From JAQUGA01 sp964521105 (lineage in GTDB: Bacteria; Bacteroidota; Bacteroidia; Bacteroidales; WCHB1-69), in contig CAZFPO010000035.1 in the NCBI GenBank assembly GCA_964521105.1, forward strand, positions 1-23,994: a stretch of DNA of 23,994 bases, read 5' to 3'. Each line of letters opens with the position of its first letter. The stretch's first letter is position 1. The position numbers and the translations under genes were made by a program. The notes beneath the pieces were generated by a model. It did no database searches and was not told the DNA's origin. It saw only the letters and a list, made by a program, of their open reading frames with translations. This document shows positions 16,010-23,953 of this stretch, in pieces.

Positions 16010-17515
16010 TTACTTAGCTTCGGCTAACATTTTCTTACCTTTTTCAATGGCTTCTTCAATAGTACCTACAAGGTTAAAAGCAGCTTCGGGATATTCATCT
16101 ACTTCCCCATTCATAATCATATTGAAACCTTTTATGGTATCTTCAATTGGGACAAAAGCACCAGGTAAACCAGTAAATTGTTCCGCTACAAAAAATGGTT
16201 GCGACAAGAAACGTTGAACACGACGAGCACGATGAACCGCTAATTTATCTTCATCAGATAACTCGTCCATCCCTAAAATTGCAATGATATCTTGAAGTTC
16301 TTTATATCGTTGAAGTAATTCTTTTACATTTTGAGCTGTTCTATAATGCTCCTCTCCTACTACATCAGGACTTAAAATACGAGATGTTGAGTCGAGTGGA
16401 TCAACCGCTGGATAAATACCTAATTCGGAAATTTTACGATTTAAAACCGTAGTGGCATCTAAGTGCGAGAAAGTAGTAGCAGGTGCAGGGTCGGTAAGGT
16501 CATCGGCAGGAACATAAATAGCTTGTACTGAGGTAATTGAGCCTCGTTTAGTAGAGGTAATACGTTCTTGCATGATACCCATTTCAGATGCTAATGTAGG
16601 TTGATAGCCAACAGCCGAAGGCATACGACCTAATAAAGCCGAAACTTCGGAACCTGCTTGAGTAAAACGGAAAATATTGTCAATAAAAAATAAAATATCA
16701 CGACCACCCGATTGTTCATCACCATCGCGATAATACTCGGCTAAGGTTAATCCCGATAATGCCACACGAGCACGAGCACCAGGTGGCTCATTCATCTGTC
16801 CAAAAACTAAGGTAGCCTGAGATTTTGCAAGTTCTTCCTTGTCTACCAAGGATAAATCCCAATTACCAGCTTCCATACTTTTTTCAAACGCATCGCCATA
16901 GCGGATAACACCTGATTCTATCATTTCGCGAAGCAAATCATTACCTTCACGAGTACGCTCGCCAACACCAGCAAAAACCGACATTCCAGAATAATTTTTT
17001 GCAATATTATTAATCATTTCCATGATTAAAACGGTTTTACCAACCCCTGCTCCTCCAAACAAACCAATTTTGCCACCTTTCATGTATGGCTCAATTAAAT
17101 CTATTACTTTGATACCTGTTAATAGCACCTCTTTGGATGTAGATAATGTATCAAAAGTTGGTGGGTCTCTGTGAATTGGATAACGAGTTTTGCTTTCTAC
17201 TTGAGGCATTCCATCAATGGCTTTACCAATTACATTAAATAATCGTCCGTTGATATCACCAACAGGCATCGAAATTCCTTGCCCTGTTGCTATTACTTCC
17301 ATCCCTCGCTCCAAACCGTCGGTTGAATCCATCGCAATTGTACGAACTGTACTTTCGCCAATGTCCTGTTGACATTCTAAAACCAATTCTTCTCCGTTAG
17401 GACGAGTAATTACTAAGGCGTCGTAGATATTAGGAAGGTTTTGACCTTCTTCAAACGAAACATCTACAACTGCTCCAATGATTTGAGATATTTTCCCTTT
17501 ACTTTGTTTCGACAT
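16010..17515 (-). CDS. atpD: F-type ATP synthase beta subunit
   Basis: This is the catalytic beta subunit of the F1 sector, which makes ATP from ADP and phosphate on the cytoplasmic side of the inner membrane. The 501-residue length is normal for Bacteroidota. Visible features are the P-loop GGAGVGKT (154-161), the catalytic-Glu segment GERTREGNDL (185-194), the DNIFRFTQAGSEVS segment and SAVGYQPTLASEMG. The gene pairs with atpC only. The other ATP synthase genes are not adjacent, which is the common split arrangement in this phylum. A promoter-like element lies just upstream, and the region is divergent from the riboflavin kinase gene. Confidence 0.97.
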   Translation of the reverse strand: MSKQSKGKISQIIGAVVDVSFEEGQNLPNIYDALVITRPNGEELVLECQQDIGESTVRTIAMDSTDGLERGMEVIATGQGISMPVGDINGRLFNVIGKAIDGMPQVESKTRYPIHRDPPTFDTLSTSKEVLLTGIKVIDLIEPYMKGGKIGLFGGAGVGKTVLIMEMINNIAKNYSGMSVFAGVGERTREGNDLLREMIESGVIRYGDAFEKSMEAGNWDLSLVDKEELAKSQATLVFGQMNEPPGARARVALSGLTLAEYYRDGDEQSGGRDILFFIDNIFRFTQAGSEVSALLGRMPSAVGYQPTLASEMGIMQERITSTKRGSITSVQAIYVPADDLTDPAPATTFSHLDATTVLNRKISELGIYPAVDPLDSTSRILSPDVVGEEHYRTAQNVKELLQRYKELQDIIAILGMDELSDEDKLAVHRARRVQRFLSQPFFVAEQFTGLPGAFVPIEDTIKGFNMIMNGEVDEYPEAAFNLVGTIEEAIEKGKKMLAEAK

Positions 17516-17532
17516 AGATTTGATAATTTAAA

Positions 17533-17540
17533 CAAATTTA
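17533..17540 (-). promoter_or_regulatory. Putative -7 element of atpD-atpC
   Basis: The minus strand reads TAAATTTG, matching TAnnTTTG, and ends 17 nt before the atpD start codon. No well-spaced -33 TTG is seen. Confidence 0.4.
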
Positions 17541-17595
17541 AGTGCCAAAGTAAATCATTTTATTCTGAAAAAACAAAATTGTTGAAACTATTTTT

Positions 17596-17603
17596 TACTT
17601 TTG
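17596..17603 (+). promoter_or_regulatory. Putative -7 element of the riboflavin kinase gene
   Basis: TACTTTTG matches TAnnTTTG and lies 46 nt upstream of the ATG at 17650. TTG triplets at 17579-17584 are closer than the usual spacing. Confidence 0.4.
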
Positions 17604-17649
17604 AATGATTTTTTTATTCATTTGTTTCTAATAATTCCCTCAATCATTT

Positions 17650-18078
17650 ATGACCAAGCCAACTTTTTTTTCTATAGAAGATTTTAAAACTCTGTACAAT
17701 AAAGATTTAACAATTTCAGGCACCATTATTCATGGTCAAAAGATTGGAAGAAAAATAAATTTCCCAACGGCTAATATTGAAGTAGATAATTTTAATCTTT
17801 TGCCTAATCATGGAGTTTATGCAGTAATTGTTAAAATTCAAGAAAAACAATATTATGGCATGATTAACGTTGGAAATAAACCCACGTTTAACTCCAATAA
17901 AATGAGCTTCGAAGTCCATATTTTAAATTTTAATGAAGATATTTATAATGAAAAGATTGAAGTTCACTTTGTGAAATTTCTTAGAAATCAATTAAAATTT
18001 GAATCCATTGAAGAACTTAAAAATCAACTAGATAAAGACAAAAATGAAACAATGAAGGTTTTTAAAATTACTAAATAA
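17650..18078 (+). CDS. Stand-alone riboflavin kinase domain protein
   Basis: The 142-residue protein covers essentially one flavokinase domain, the part that phosphorylates riboflavin to FMN. Seen in order are ISGTIIHGQKIGRKINFPTAN (22-42, with the PTAN motif), GVYAV (55-59), MINVGNKPTF (71-80), FEVHILNF (87-94, with the presumed catalytic Glu88) and FLRNQLKFESIEEL (110-123). Most bacteria carry this domain as the C-terminal half of bifunctional RibF (about 310 residues), joined to an FMN adenylyltransferase; here that half is absent. The beginning (MTKPTFFSIEDF) shows no nucleotidyltransferase remnant. It lies 12 nt upstream of the LRR gene and is probably co-transcribed with it. It could be a second, specialised kinase beside a normal ribF elsewhere. 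Confidence 0.85.
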   Translation: MTKPTFFSIEDFKTLYNKDLTISGTIIHGQKIGRKINFPTANIEVDNFNLLPNHGVYAVIVKIQEKQYYGMINVGNKPTFNSNKMSFEVHILNFNEDIYNEKIEVHFVKFLRNQLKFESIEELKNQLDKDKNETMKVFKITK

Positions 18079-18090
18079 AATAATTTTCTC

Positions 18091-18699
18091 ATGAAACTTA
18101 ACTCTATATTTTTTTCAATCATTTTAATTAACGTACTCTTAATTTCAAATTGTTTCTCGCAAGTTATTGACATGGACACTTTGCTTTCAAAAAAGATTTA
18201 TACATCCATCGAAGAAGCATTAAAAAACCCAAAACAAGTTTATCGTTTGCATTTAAAAAAGAAAAAACTTACAAAAATTCCTGATGAAATATACTCATTC
18301 ACCAATTTAAACGAACTTGTTTTAAGCAAAAATAAAATAACAGCTATACCTGCTCGAATTGAAGAATTCCAATATTTACAAATTTTAGATGTATCGCAAA
18401 ATAAAATTTACACATTACCTGACGAAATTGGTCATCTAAGCAACTTACGAAAACTTATTTTAAACAGGAATGAGGTTTCCTTTTTCCCTCAAGGAATTGG
18501 CGAATTAAGTAAATTGGAATTTATTGATTTATGGAGTAATACTATCGTGGAATTTCCTCCCGAAATTGCGAAATTAGCTCCTACTTTAAAAGAAATCGAC
18601 ATGCGTGTAATTTACATGACCGAATTACACCAATATAATATTAAAGAACTGCTTCCGAAAACTAAAATTCAATTTTCGAGGTCGTGTAATTGTAATTAA
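18091..18699 (+). CDS. Exported leucine-rich repeat protein
   Basis: The 202-residue protein has a signal peptide (1-24, ending NCFSQ) and a short spacer. About five leucine-rich repeats of roughly 23 residues follow (about 50-170), with the LxxLxLxxNxIxxLPxxI pattern, for example LNELVLSKNKITAIPARI and LRKLILNRNEVSFFPQGI. The C-terminus ends RSCNCN. LRR proteins of this kind usually mediate protein-protein contacts. Export points to the periplasm or surface, but no T9SS signal is present. It is in a likely two-gene operon with the riboflavin kinase gene, a pairing with no obvious functional logic. The binding partner is unknown. Confidence 0.85.
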   Translation: MKLNSIFFSIILINVLLISNCFSQVIDMDTLLSKKIYTSIEEALKNPKQVYRLHLKKKKLTKIPDEIYSFTNLNELVLSKNKITAIPARIEEFQYLQILDVSQNKIYTLPDEIGHLSNLRKLILNRNEVSFFPQGIGELSKLEFIDLWSNTIVEFPPEIAKLAPTLKEIDMRVIYMTELHQYNIKELLPKTKIQFSRSCNCN

Positions 18700-18716
18700 A
18701 TAATATTGTACTATAA

Positions 18717-18849
18717 ATACAACGGTTGCGGCTTGGCACAGTTGCGGTTTTTGAAACAATTCACTGTCAAATCGATACAAAGTTAATTAAAAGTACTGAA
18801 CTTTCAAATTACTTTCTAACCCGCAATTGTGCTAAGCCTTGCTGTTATA
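18717..18849 (+). repeat. Long attC-like imperfect inverted repeat
   Basis: GGCTTGGCACAGTTGCGG (18730-18747) pairs with CCGCAATTGTGCTAAGCC (18821-18838) over all 18 positions, with two G-T pairs and a 73-nt spacer. Outside the stem lie ATACAAC (18717-18723) and GTTATAA (18843-18849), which resemble, with mismatches, the RYYYAAC and GTTRRRY boxes of integron attC sites. A 73-codon frame spans it (18726-18947), but its sequence is simply the hairpin translated and is not gene-like. The structure is clear; the attC identity is tentative. Confidence 0.6.
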
Positions 18850-18962
18850 AGCATACTCATTCTTATGTAATAGTCATACAGTTTTCAAATCTTGGGATTA
18901 CAAAACGAATTAATGATAATATGAATTTTAAGGACTCAATGCCATAATGAACAAAAGTCTGG

Positions 18963-19289
18963 TTATAGTATTATAATTCTTTTTGATTGCCTACTTGAGT
19001 TCTCTTTTTCACCAATAAGAAGATTTACTTCATATTCACCTTCAACTAAATAAACATGCTTTACATTTTCTTCGCCATTTGTGTTTATTTTAACTCCATC
19101 ACCAAAACTCCATAAAGAAAATTTACTTTCCCCATCATAATCAGAACAGTTAGTGAATGTTAATGTATCGCCAATATTTGCCGTAGTTTTATCAACAGTG
19201 AAACAAGCCTTATATTTAGGCTTACGGCATCCGCATAGAGTAATTCCAAGTATCATAATAATTAAGGTTATTTGAGTTAATAATTTCAT
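18963..19289 (-). CDS. Small PKD-domain lipoprotein
   Basis: The 108-residue protein has a lipoprotein signal peptide with lipobox LCGC (Cys21 the likely lipidated residue), followed by RKPKYKAC. The rest is one PKD-type beta-sandwich (about 28-108) with TANIGDTLTFTNCS (36-49) and the hallmark WSFGDG (62-67), then HVYLVEGEYEVNLLI (78-92). It should be membrane anchored facing the periplasm or cell surface. It lies 12 nt downstream of the metzincin-like gene and is clearly co-transcribed. A role as accessory or binding partner of the protease is a reasonable guess from context only. Confidence 0.8.
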   Translation of the reverse strand: MKLLTQITLIIMILGITLCGCRKPKYKACFTVDKTTANIGDTLTFTNCSDYDGESKFSLWSFGDGVKINTNGEENVKHVYLVEGEYEVNLLIGEKENSSRQSKRIIIL

Positions 19290-19301
19290 TTTAATACAAT
19301 T

Positions 19302-20186
19302 TTAAAAGTATGTAACAAAAGGAGATTGTCTTATTAAACAACATTGAAATGATGTTAAATTATGAGCAGTTAAACTAAATCGTCCAAACATTATATTATT
19401 AGGGTCTCTACTGTGTCCTAATAGACCTAATAAATGTCCCATTTCGTGTGCCATGATTGTATCATCAAAGTTAGCACCTTCATCAACTCTGCACCAATTA
19501 TCACCTGGGTATGAGCAGCCATCAGCACCAACAATATCATCAACAAAAAATACGGTTACTTGATTACAACACCAACAAGCAGTTTTAGAGAACCAAGTAT
19601 GCCAAAAAAGAAAAATACCCGAAGGTTGACAATTTGTTGTTGTAAGATATTCGGAATTAACTATATATTCAATGCCAAGAATCTTCATATCAATATTACA
19701 AATACCATAAGATTTAACAGCTCTTTCAATGCTTAGTCTTATGGCTTCTGGTGTAACTCTTGTATTTCCTAATTCATCAGTCAATACTTTTATGCAAATC
19801 TTTAATTTTTTAGATGGACTTAATTTTAATAAACAAAGCAAAAATTCTGGAATGCCTATAATGAAATTCAATAAGATACAGATTATTCTTGTTAAATAGC
19901 TAATAATGTAAGAGAAATGAGTAATATATGTTATTATTGATCGAACAATAGTATTACATATATAATCCCATATTGTTTGAGTGACAGTTATTACAGTTGT
20001 TACCCATTTACATAGCTTATTAAAAGGCCATGGAAGCCAACCACATATTTGGTTTAAAACTGTATTAATGGTTGTTATGATTGTGCTGACCCAATTACAT
20101 ACAGTAGTAATAATTTGTAGAATAATTGGAATTAATATTTGTTGGATAATAAAATAAGGCAAAAGCAATATTGTGCAGATAATCAT
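19302..20186 (-). CDS. Metzincin-like zinc metalloprotease with hydrophobic Cys-x-Trp N-terminus
   Basis: I do not recognise the whole protein (294 residues). Residues 1-120 are extremely hydrophobic, with only six charged residues, and contain CNW (30-32), CGW (48-50), CKW (59-61) and the segment GWLPWPFNKLCKW. They may form several membrane or interfacial helices. Residues 121-294 resemble a matrixin/metzincin-type domain: HEMGHLLGLLGH (247-258) with H247, E248 and H251, and NNIMFG (263-268) as a Met-turn (M266). The third zinc ligand of HExxHxxGxxH falls one residue late (G257, H258). The domain is Cys-rich (C163, C186, C204, C206, C207, C224, C232, C282, C283), suggesting disulfides. It is first in an operon with the PKD lipoprotein. 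Protease activity is inferred. Confidence 0.75.
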   Translation of the reverse strand: MIICTILLLPYFIIQQILIPIILQIITTVCNWVSTIITTINTVLNQICGWLPWPFNKLCKWVTTVITVTQTIWDYICNTIVRSIITYITHFSYIISYLTRIICILLNFIIGIPEFLLCLLKLSPSKKLKICIKVLTDELGNTRVTPEAIRLSIERAVKSYGICNIDMKILGIEYIVNSEYLTTTNCQPSGIFLFWHTWFSKTACWCCNQVTVFFVDDIVGADGCSYPGDNWCRVDEGANFDDTIMAHEMGHLLGLLGHSRDPNNIMFGRFSLTAHNLTSFQCCLIRQSPFVTYF

Positions 20187-20221
20187 ATATAAAAAATTAT
20201 GGTTTATATTAAATAAACATT

Positions 20222-20251
20222 CAAAGATAAGAAATATTATTATTCAAACAA
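20222..20251 (-). promoter_or_regulatory. Putative promoter of the metzincin-lipoprotein operon
   Basis: On the minus strand TTG (20251-20249) is followed after 19 nt by TATCTTTG (20229-20222), 35 nt before the start codon at 20186. It fits the Bacteroidota promoter in sequence and spacing. Confidence 0.5.
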
Positions 20252-20290
20252 AAAACATTTCTGAAAAACTTTAAATTCGAGATTTTTCTT

Positions 20291-20298
20291 TAATTTTG
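20291..20298 (+). promoter_or_regulatory. Putative -7 element of the small membrane protein gene
   Basis: TAATTTTG matches TAnnTTTG, 36 nt upstream of the ATG at 20335. No -33 TTG is visible. Confidence 0.4.
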
Positions 20299-20334
20299 TC
20301 ATAAATCAAAAAATTGTAAATTAACAAAAATGTT

Positions 20335-20565
20335 ATGAATGAAAAAAAATGTTGTGGACAAATAATTGACATTCAAAAACTTGGCACTTGTCGTTATTGT
20401 TTGATTTTATCGATAATATTGACTATCTTATTTTGGTCAGCTTATTACTTTGTTTCAAAATCTTATTCATTTAATCTTTTGTCTTTAGTTCTATTGATTT
20501 TTTCCTGTCTTTTTTCGTTACTATTATTAGCACATTTCATTGCTTTCTTTTCAAAGAAAAAATAA
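20335..20565 (+). CDS. Small two-helix membrane protein resembling DUF3624
   Basis: The 76-residue protein starts with a short Cys-rich segment (CC at 6-7, then CRYC at 19-22). Two transmembrane helices follow (about 23-42 and 48-71), and it ends in a basic FFSKKK. The order, with a Cys-containing N-terminus, a GxCRxC motif and two helices, resembles the DUF3624 family, whose function is not known. The four cysteines could bind a metal or form disulfides. The gene has its own promoter-like element, diverges from the metzincin operon and lies 82 bp before the adhesin gene. The frame is probably real, given the coherent protein; the family match is from memory of the pattern. Confidence 0.65.
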   Translation: MNEKKCCGQIIDIQKLGTCRYCLILSIILTILFWSAYYFVSKSYSFNLLSLVLLIFSCLFSLLLLAHFIAFFSKKK

Positions 20566-20647
20566 GCTTGACTTATGCCATTTAATTGTCTACTGTTTAC
20601 TTGAGTTGCTTACAACTTGTTTATAAATTTACTCGTCTAATAAAATC

Positions 20648-23600
20648 ATGAAAATAAAATACTACATACTTATATTGATATTTTGGGCGAATAGTGTAAT
20701 AACTTTATACGCTCAAATAACTACGTACAATTTATACCAAACCGACTTTTCATCAAATACAGGCTGGAATTTAGGAAGCAGAACCAATAAATGGGTTATA
20801 AACAGTCAATATACCTGTGCGGGAACGCTTACCTCCAACACACCAAATAATGGTGGAGGCGCATATTTACACGTTTTTAGTGAATCATCGCTACCCACCT
20901 ATGGCGGAACTTGTGCTTGCTATAACCCAACTTCATCAAGCGAAACAATTTATGCAAATTTCACTACCGCTGTTAATACTATTGGTTTCGACTCTGTAAC
21001 GGTTAGTTTCGACTGGATTTGCAAAGGAAACTCTAATAATTATGGGTTTGTTCAATTAAGTAATGATGGAGGACAAACTTTTTCCACCATTACATTGCCT
21101 CGTTCTCAATACAACAACCAAACATCGTGGACTTCTATCACTATAAATTCTTCAAATGCTCCCCTGCTTTTAAATAATCCTTCTTTATTAATTCGATTTG
21201 GTTTTACATCGGGAAGCACTCGCGACAATCCAGGATTTGGAATTGACAATCTAAAAATTAAAGGATTTAATACCAATCCATTATTCCGTTCACAAGTGGT
21301 TTCGGTTACCAACGAGTTATGTAGCAGTACAAATTCGGGGGATGCCAGAGTTTTAGCTACAGGAGGAACTCGTCCATACAGCTATCAATGGTTTACTAGT
21401 CCTGGAAACACCGCTGTTGGAACAAACGACTCAGTTGTCAGCAATTTAGCACCTGGCAATTATTATGTAATTGCTACAGATGCAAATGGAACATCAATAA
21501 CCCGAAATTTCGCCATTCAAAGTATATATCCTTCTCCAACGATAACTGCTGGAGCAAACGATACCATTTGCTTGGGACAAACCTCTCAGTTAACTGCATC
21601 GGGTGGAGTTTACTATTCATGGCAACCAAGCTCGGCAATTTCGGGTTCAGCAATAATCTCTAATCCAACAGCACTTCCAACTACTACAACGGATTATATT
21701 GTTACCGCCAAAGCTCCAGTTGCCGACCAAATTGTTAATGGAAATTTCTCGGCAGGAAACACTGGTTTTTTTAGTGAATACAATTTCTTTGCAACATACT
21801 CGGGTGGACCAGGAACCATGAACGATGGAAATTATGCCATTTCAAATTGCCCAAGCGATGCCAACTCATCATGGTGGGCTTGTAATGGTCAAGACCATAC
21901 CGGTGGTGCAGGGAATATGTTAATTGTAAATGGAGCAAGTACTGCTGGGGTTAGTGTTTGGTGCCAAACAGTTGATGTAAGCCCAACTACCGATTATGCT
22001 TTTTCAACATGGTTATCCACCATGCACCCGCAAAATCCCGCAAAACTTCAATTTTCAATTAATGGACAACTTTTAGGGAGTGTTTTTAATGCTACTGCTA
22101 CTACCTGTCAATGGAATCAGTTTTACGAAATTTGGAACTCACAACATAACACTATTGCTACTATTTGTATTGTAAATCAAAACACGGCTGTTAGCGGGAA
22201 CGATTTTGCTTTAGATGACATTTCTTTTTCACCACTCTGCCCGGGACATGATACTACTCGAGTTGTAATAAGTCAACCTACAGCTTTTGCCGGAAATGAT
22301 ACTACCAGCTGTAGTGCATCAAGTATTACACTCACTGCCAGCGGAGGTACATCATATACGTGGAATACATCGCCTGTTACACACTCACAGCAAGTTACGG
22401 TTTCGCCTAGTGGTGCTACTTCTTATAGTGTTACTGTTTCGGACAATTATGGTTGTACCGACACCGATGATGTTACTGTTACAATTGGCTCATTCCCAAC
22501 TGTAAATTTAGGCAACGACACTGTTTTATGTCCTAATGCAAGCATTACATTAAATGCCACACATCCGTTAGCAACGGCTTATTTGTGGCAAGATAACTCA
22601 AGCAACCCCACATATACTGTTACACAAAGTGGATGGTATAAAGTAAGTGTTTCTAACAATTGTGGAACAGTAATCGATTCCATTTTAGTTAGTATTCAAA
22701 CACCACAAAATTTACAAATTGATGGACCAGCACAAGCCTGCGATGGAAATAGTGTGTCGCTAACTGCCAGCAATGGGTTTCAATCGTATGCTTGGTCAAA
22801 TGCTCAAAACACACAACAAATTACTGTTCAATTGCAAGGCAATTATACTGTTACTGTAACAGATATTGCTGGATGCACTTACTCTACTTCTCATCAACTA
22901 AATTTTTATCCCAATCCAACCATCGATTTTAATGATGTTTTAATTTGTGATGCACAAAGTTATACTATTAATGGTCCTGCGAATATGACGCTATATAACT
23001 GGTCGAATGGTTCCACCCTGAGTTCCATAAACATTAATAATAGTGATATATACTATTTGAGCGTAACCGACCAAAACAACTGCTCCAATAACGATAGTAT
23101 TAGAGTAACTTTTGGTACAATTCCAAACATCACATTAGGAAATGACACTACATTTTGTCATGATGATTTTTCACTAATACTTACTCCTGGTAATCAATAT
23201 TCGGGTTACACTTGGAGTAACAATAGTACCAATTTAAGCATCACGGTAACAACTGCTGGAACCTATTCGGTTACTGTTTCTCAACAAAGTGGCTGTACTG
23301 CAACTGCAACAATAATTGTGTCAGTTACTCCCGTTAATTCAATTTATTTAGGCGAAGACATTAACTTATGTGGCTTACCATCAGCCGAAATTAATGCCGG
23401 TAATAATATTGGAAATTATCCTTATTTATGGAGTAATGGAGCCACTTCAAACATCATTACAATTTCTAATCCCGATACATATTGGGTAAGGTACGGAACT
23501 GAAAATTGCATAGAAACCGACACAATCGTCGTTTTTGGATGCCCTGAAATTACAATTCCTAATGTTTTTACACCAAATGGCGATGGGTTTAACGATTGTT

Positions 23601-23821
23601 TTATACCCGATGCAACCAGTATCGCTAATTTTACTATGATAATTTTTAACCGCTGGGGCACTCCAATATTTGAAACAAACGATTACATGATTGGATGGGA
23701 CGGTAAAGTGGATGGCAAAGAAGTTCCGGATGGTGTTTATTATTGGATAATCCACTATGCCGAAAAATTCAAAGAAGCTGATGTTAAAACCCAATCTGGA
23801 TCCGTTACGATAATTCGATAA
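20648..23821 (+). CDS. T9SS-secreted gliding-motility-type adhesin with Ig-like repeats
   Basis: The protein has 1057 residues. After a signal peptide (1-23, ending LYAQ) comes a jelly-roll/lectin-like domain (about 25-206, ending PGFGIDNLKI), then a SprB-type repeat (about 213-291, GDARVLATGGTRPYSYQW). A partial Ig-like unit (299-355) is interrupted by a second jelly roll (359-530, ending FALDDISF). About six Ig/PKD-like units follow (542-964), each with a variant of LGNDTxxCxxxxxxLxA, YxWS and TVSVTxxxGC. The end (968-1057, IPNVFTPNGDGFND to SGSVTIIR) is the gliding-motility-associated (type B) T9SS C-terminal domain. It should be a secreted, surface-attached adhesin. The target ligand is unknown, and the gene appears monocistronic. 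Confidence 0.93.
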   Translation: MKIKYYILILIFWANSVITLYAQITTYNLYQTDFSSNTGWNLGSRTNKWVINSQYTCAGTLTSNTPNNGGGAYLHVFSESSLPTYGGTCACYNPTSSSETIYANFTTAVNTIGFDSVTVSFDWICKGNSNNYGFVQLSNDGGQTFSTITLPRSQYNNQTSWTSITINSSNAPLLLNNPSLLIRFGFTSGSTRDNPGFGIDNLKIKGFNTNPLFRSQVVSVTNELCSSTNSGDARVLATGGTRPYSYQWFTSPGNTAVGTNDSVVSNLAPGNYYVIATDANGTSITRNFAIQSIYPSPTITAGANDTICLGQTSQLTASGGVYYSWQPSSAISGSAIISNPTALPTTTTDYIVTAKAPVADQIVNGNFSAGNTGFFSEYNFFATYSGGPGTMNDGNYAISNCPSDANSSWWACNGQDHTGGAGNMLIVNGASTAGVSVWCQTVDVSPTTDYAFSTWLSTMHPQNPAKLQFSINGQLLGSVFNATATTCQWNQFYEIWNSQHNTIATICIVNQNTAVSGNDFALDDISFSPLCPGHDTTRVVISQPTAFAGNDTTSCSASSITLTASGGTSYTWNTSPVTHSQQVTVSPSGATSYSVTVSDNYGCTDTDDVTVTIGSFPTVNLGNDTVLCPNASITLNATHPLATAYLWQDNSSNPTYTVTQSGWYKVSVSNNCGTVIDSILVSIQTPQNLQIDGPAQACDGNSVSLTASNGFQSYAWSNAQNTQQITVQLQGNYTVTVTDIAGCTYSTSHQLNFYPNPTIDFNDVLICDAQSYTINGPANMTLYNWSNGSTLSSININNSDIYYLSVTDQNNCSNNDSIRVTFGTIPNITLGNDTTFCHDDFSLILTPGNQYSGYTWSNNSTNLSITVTTAGTYSVTVSQQSGCTATATIIVSVTPVNSIYLGEDINLCGLPSAEINAGNNIGNYPYLWSNGATSNIITISNPDTYWVRYGTENCIETDTIVVFGCPEITIPNVFTPNGDGFNDCFIPDATSIANFTMIIFNRWGTPIFETNDYMIGWDGKVDGKEVPDGVYYWIIHYAEKFKEADVKTQSGSVTIIR

Positions 23822-23895
23822 TACTTCAAAATTAAACATCATTTTTTTAATAAAATAATTTTCAGCATCACGCAACTACTGAATGTTAAATATTA

Positions 23896-23903
23896 TATCT
23901 TTG
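23896..23903 (+). promoter_or_regulatory. Putative -7 element of the gene leaving the window
   Basis: TATCTTTG matches TAnnTTTG, 50 nt upstream of the ATG at 23954. Confidence 0.4.
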
Positions 23904-23953
23904 CTTAAAATATATTATTAATATTGTTTAATCCCATTTATTATAAGTAATTT

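Noticed and set aside
18726..18947. 73-codon frame on the plus strand
   Set aside because: It is a translation through the two arms of the attC-like hairpin, with no promoter, signal or family-like sequence.
23447..23875. 142-codon minus-strand frame over the end of the adhesin
   Set aside because: It overlaps a well-supported T9SS C-terminal domain on the opposite strand and shows no recognisable features.
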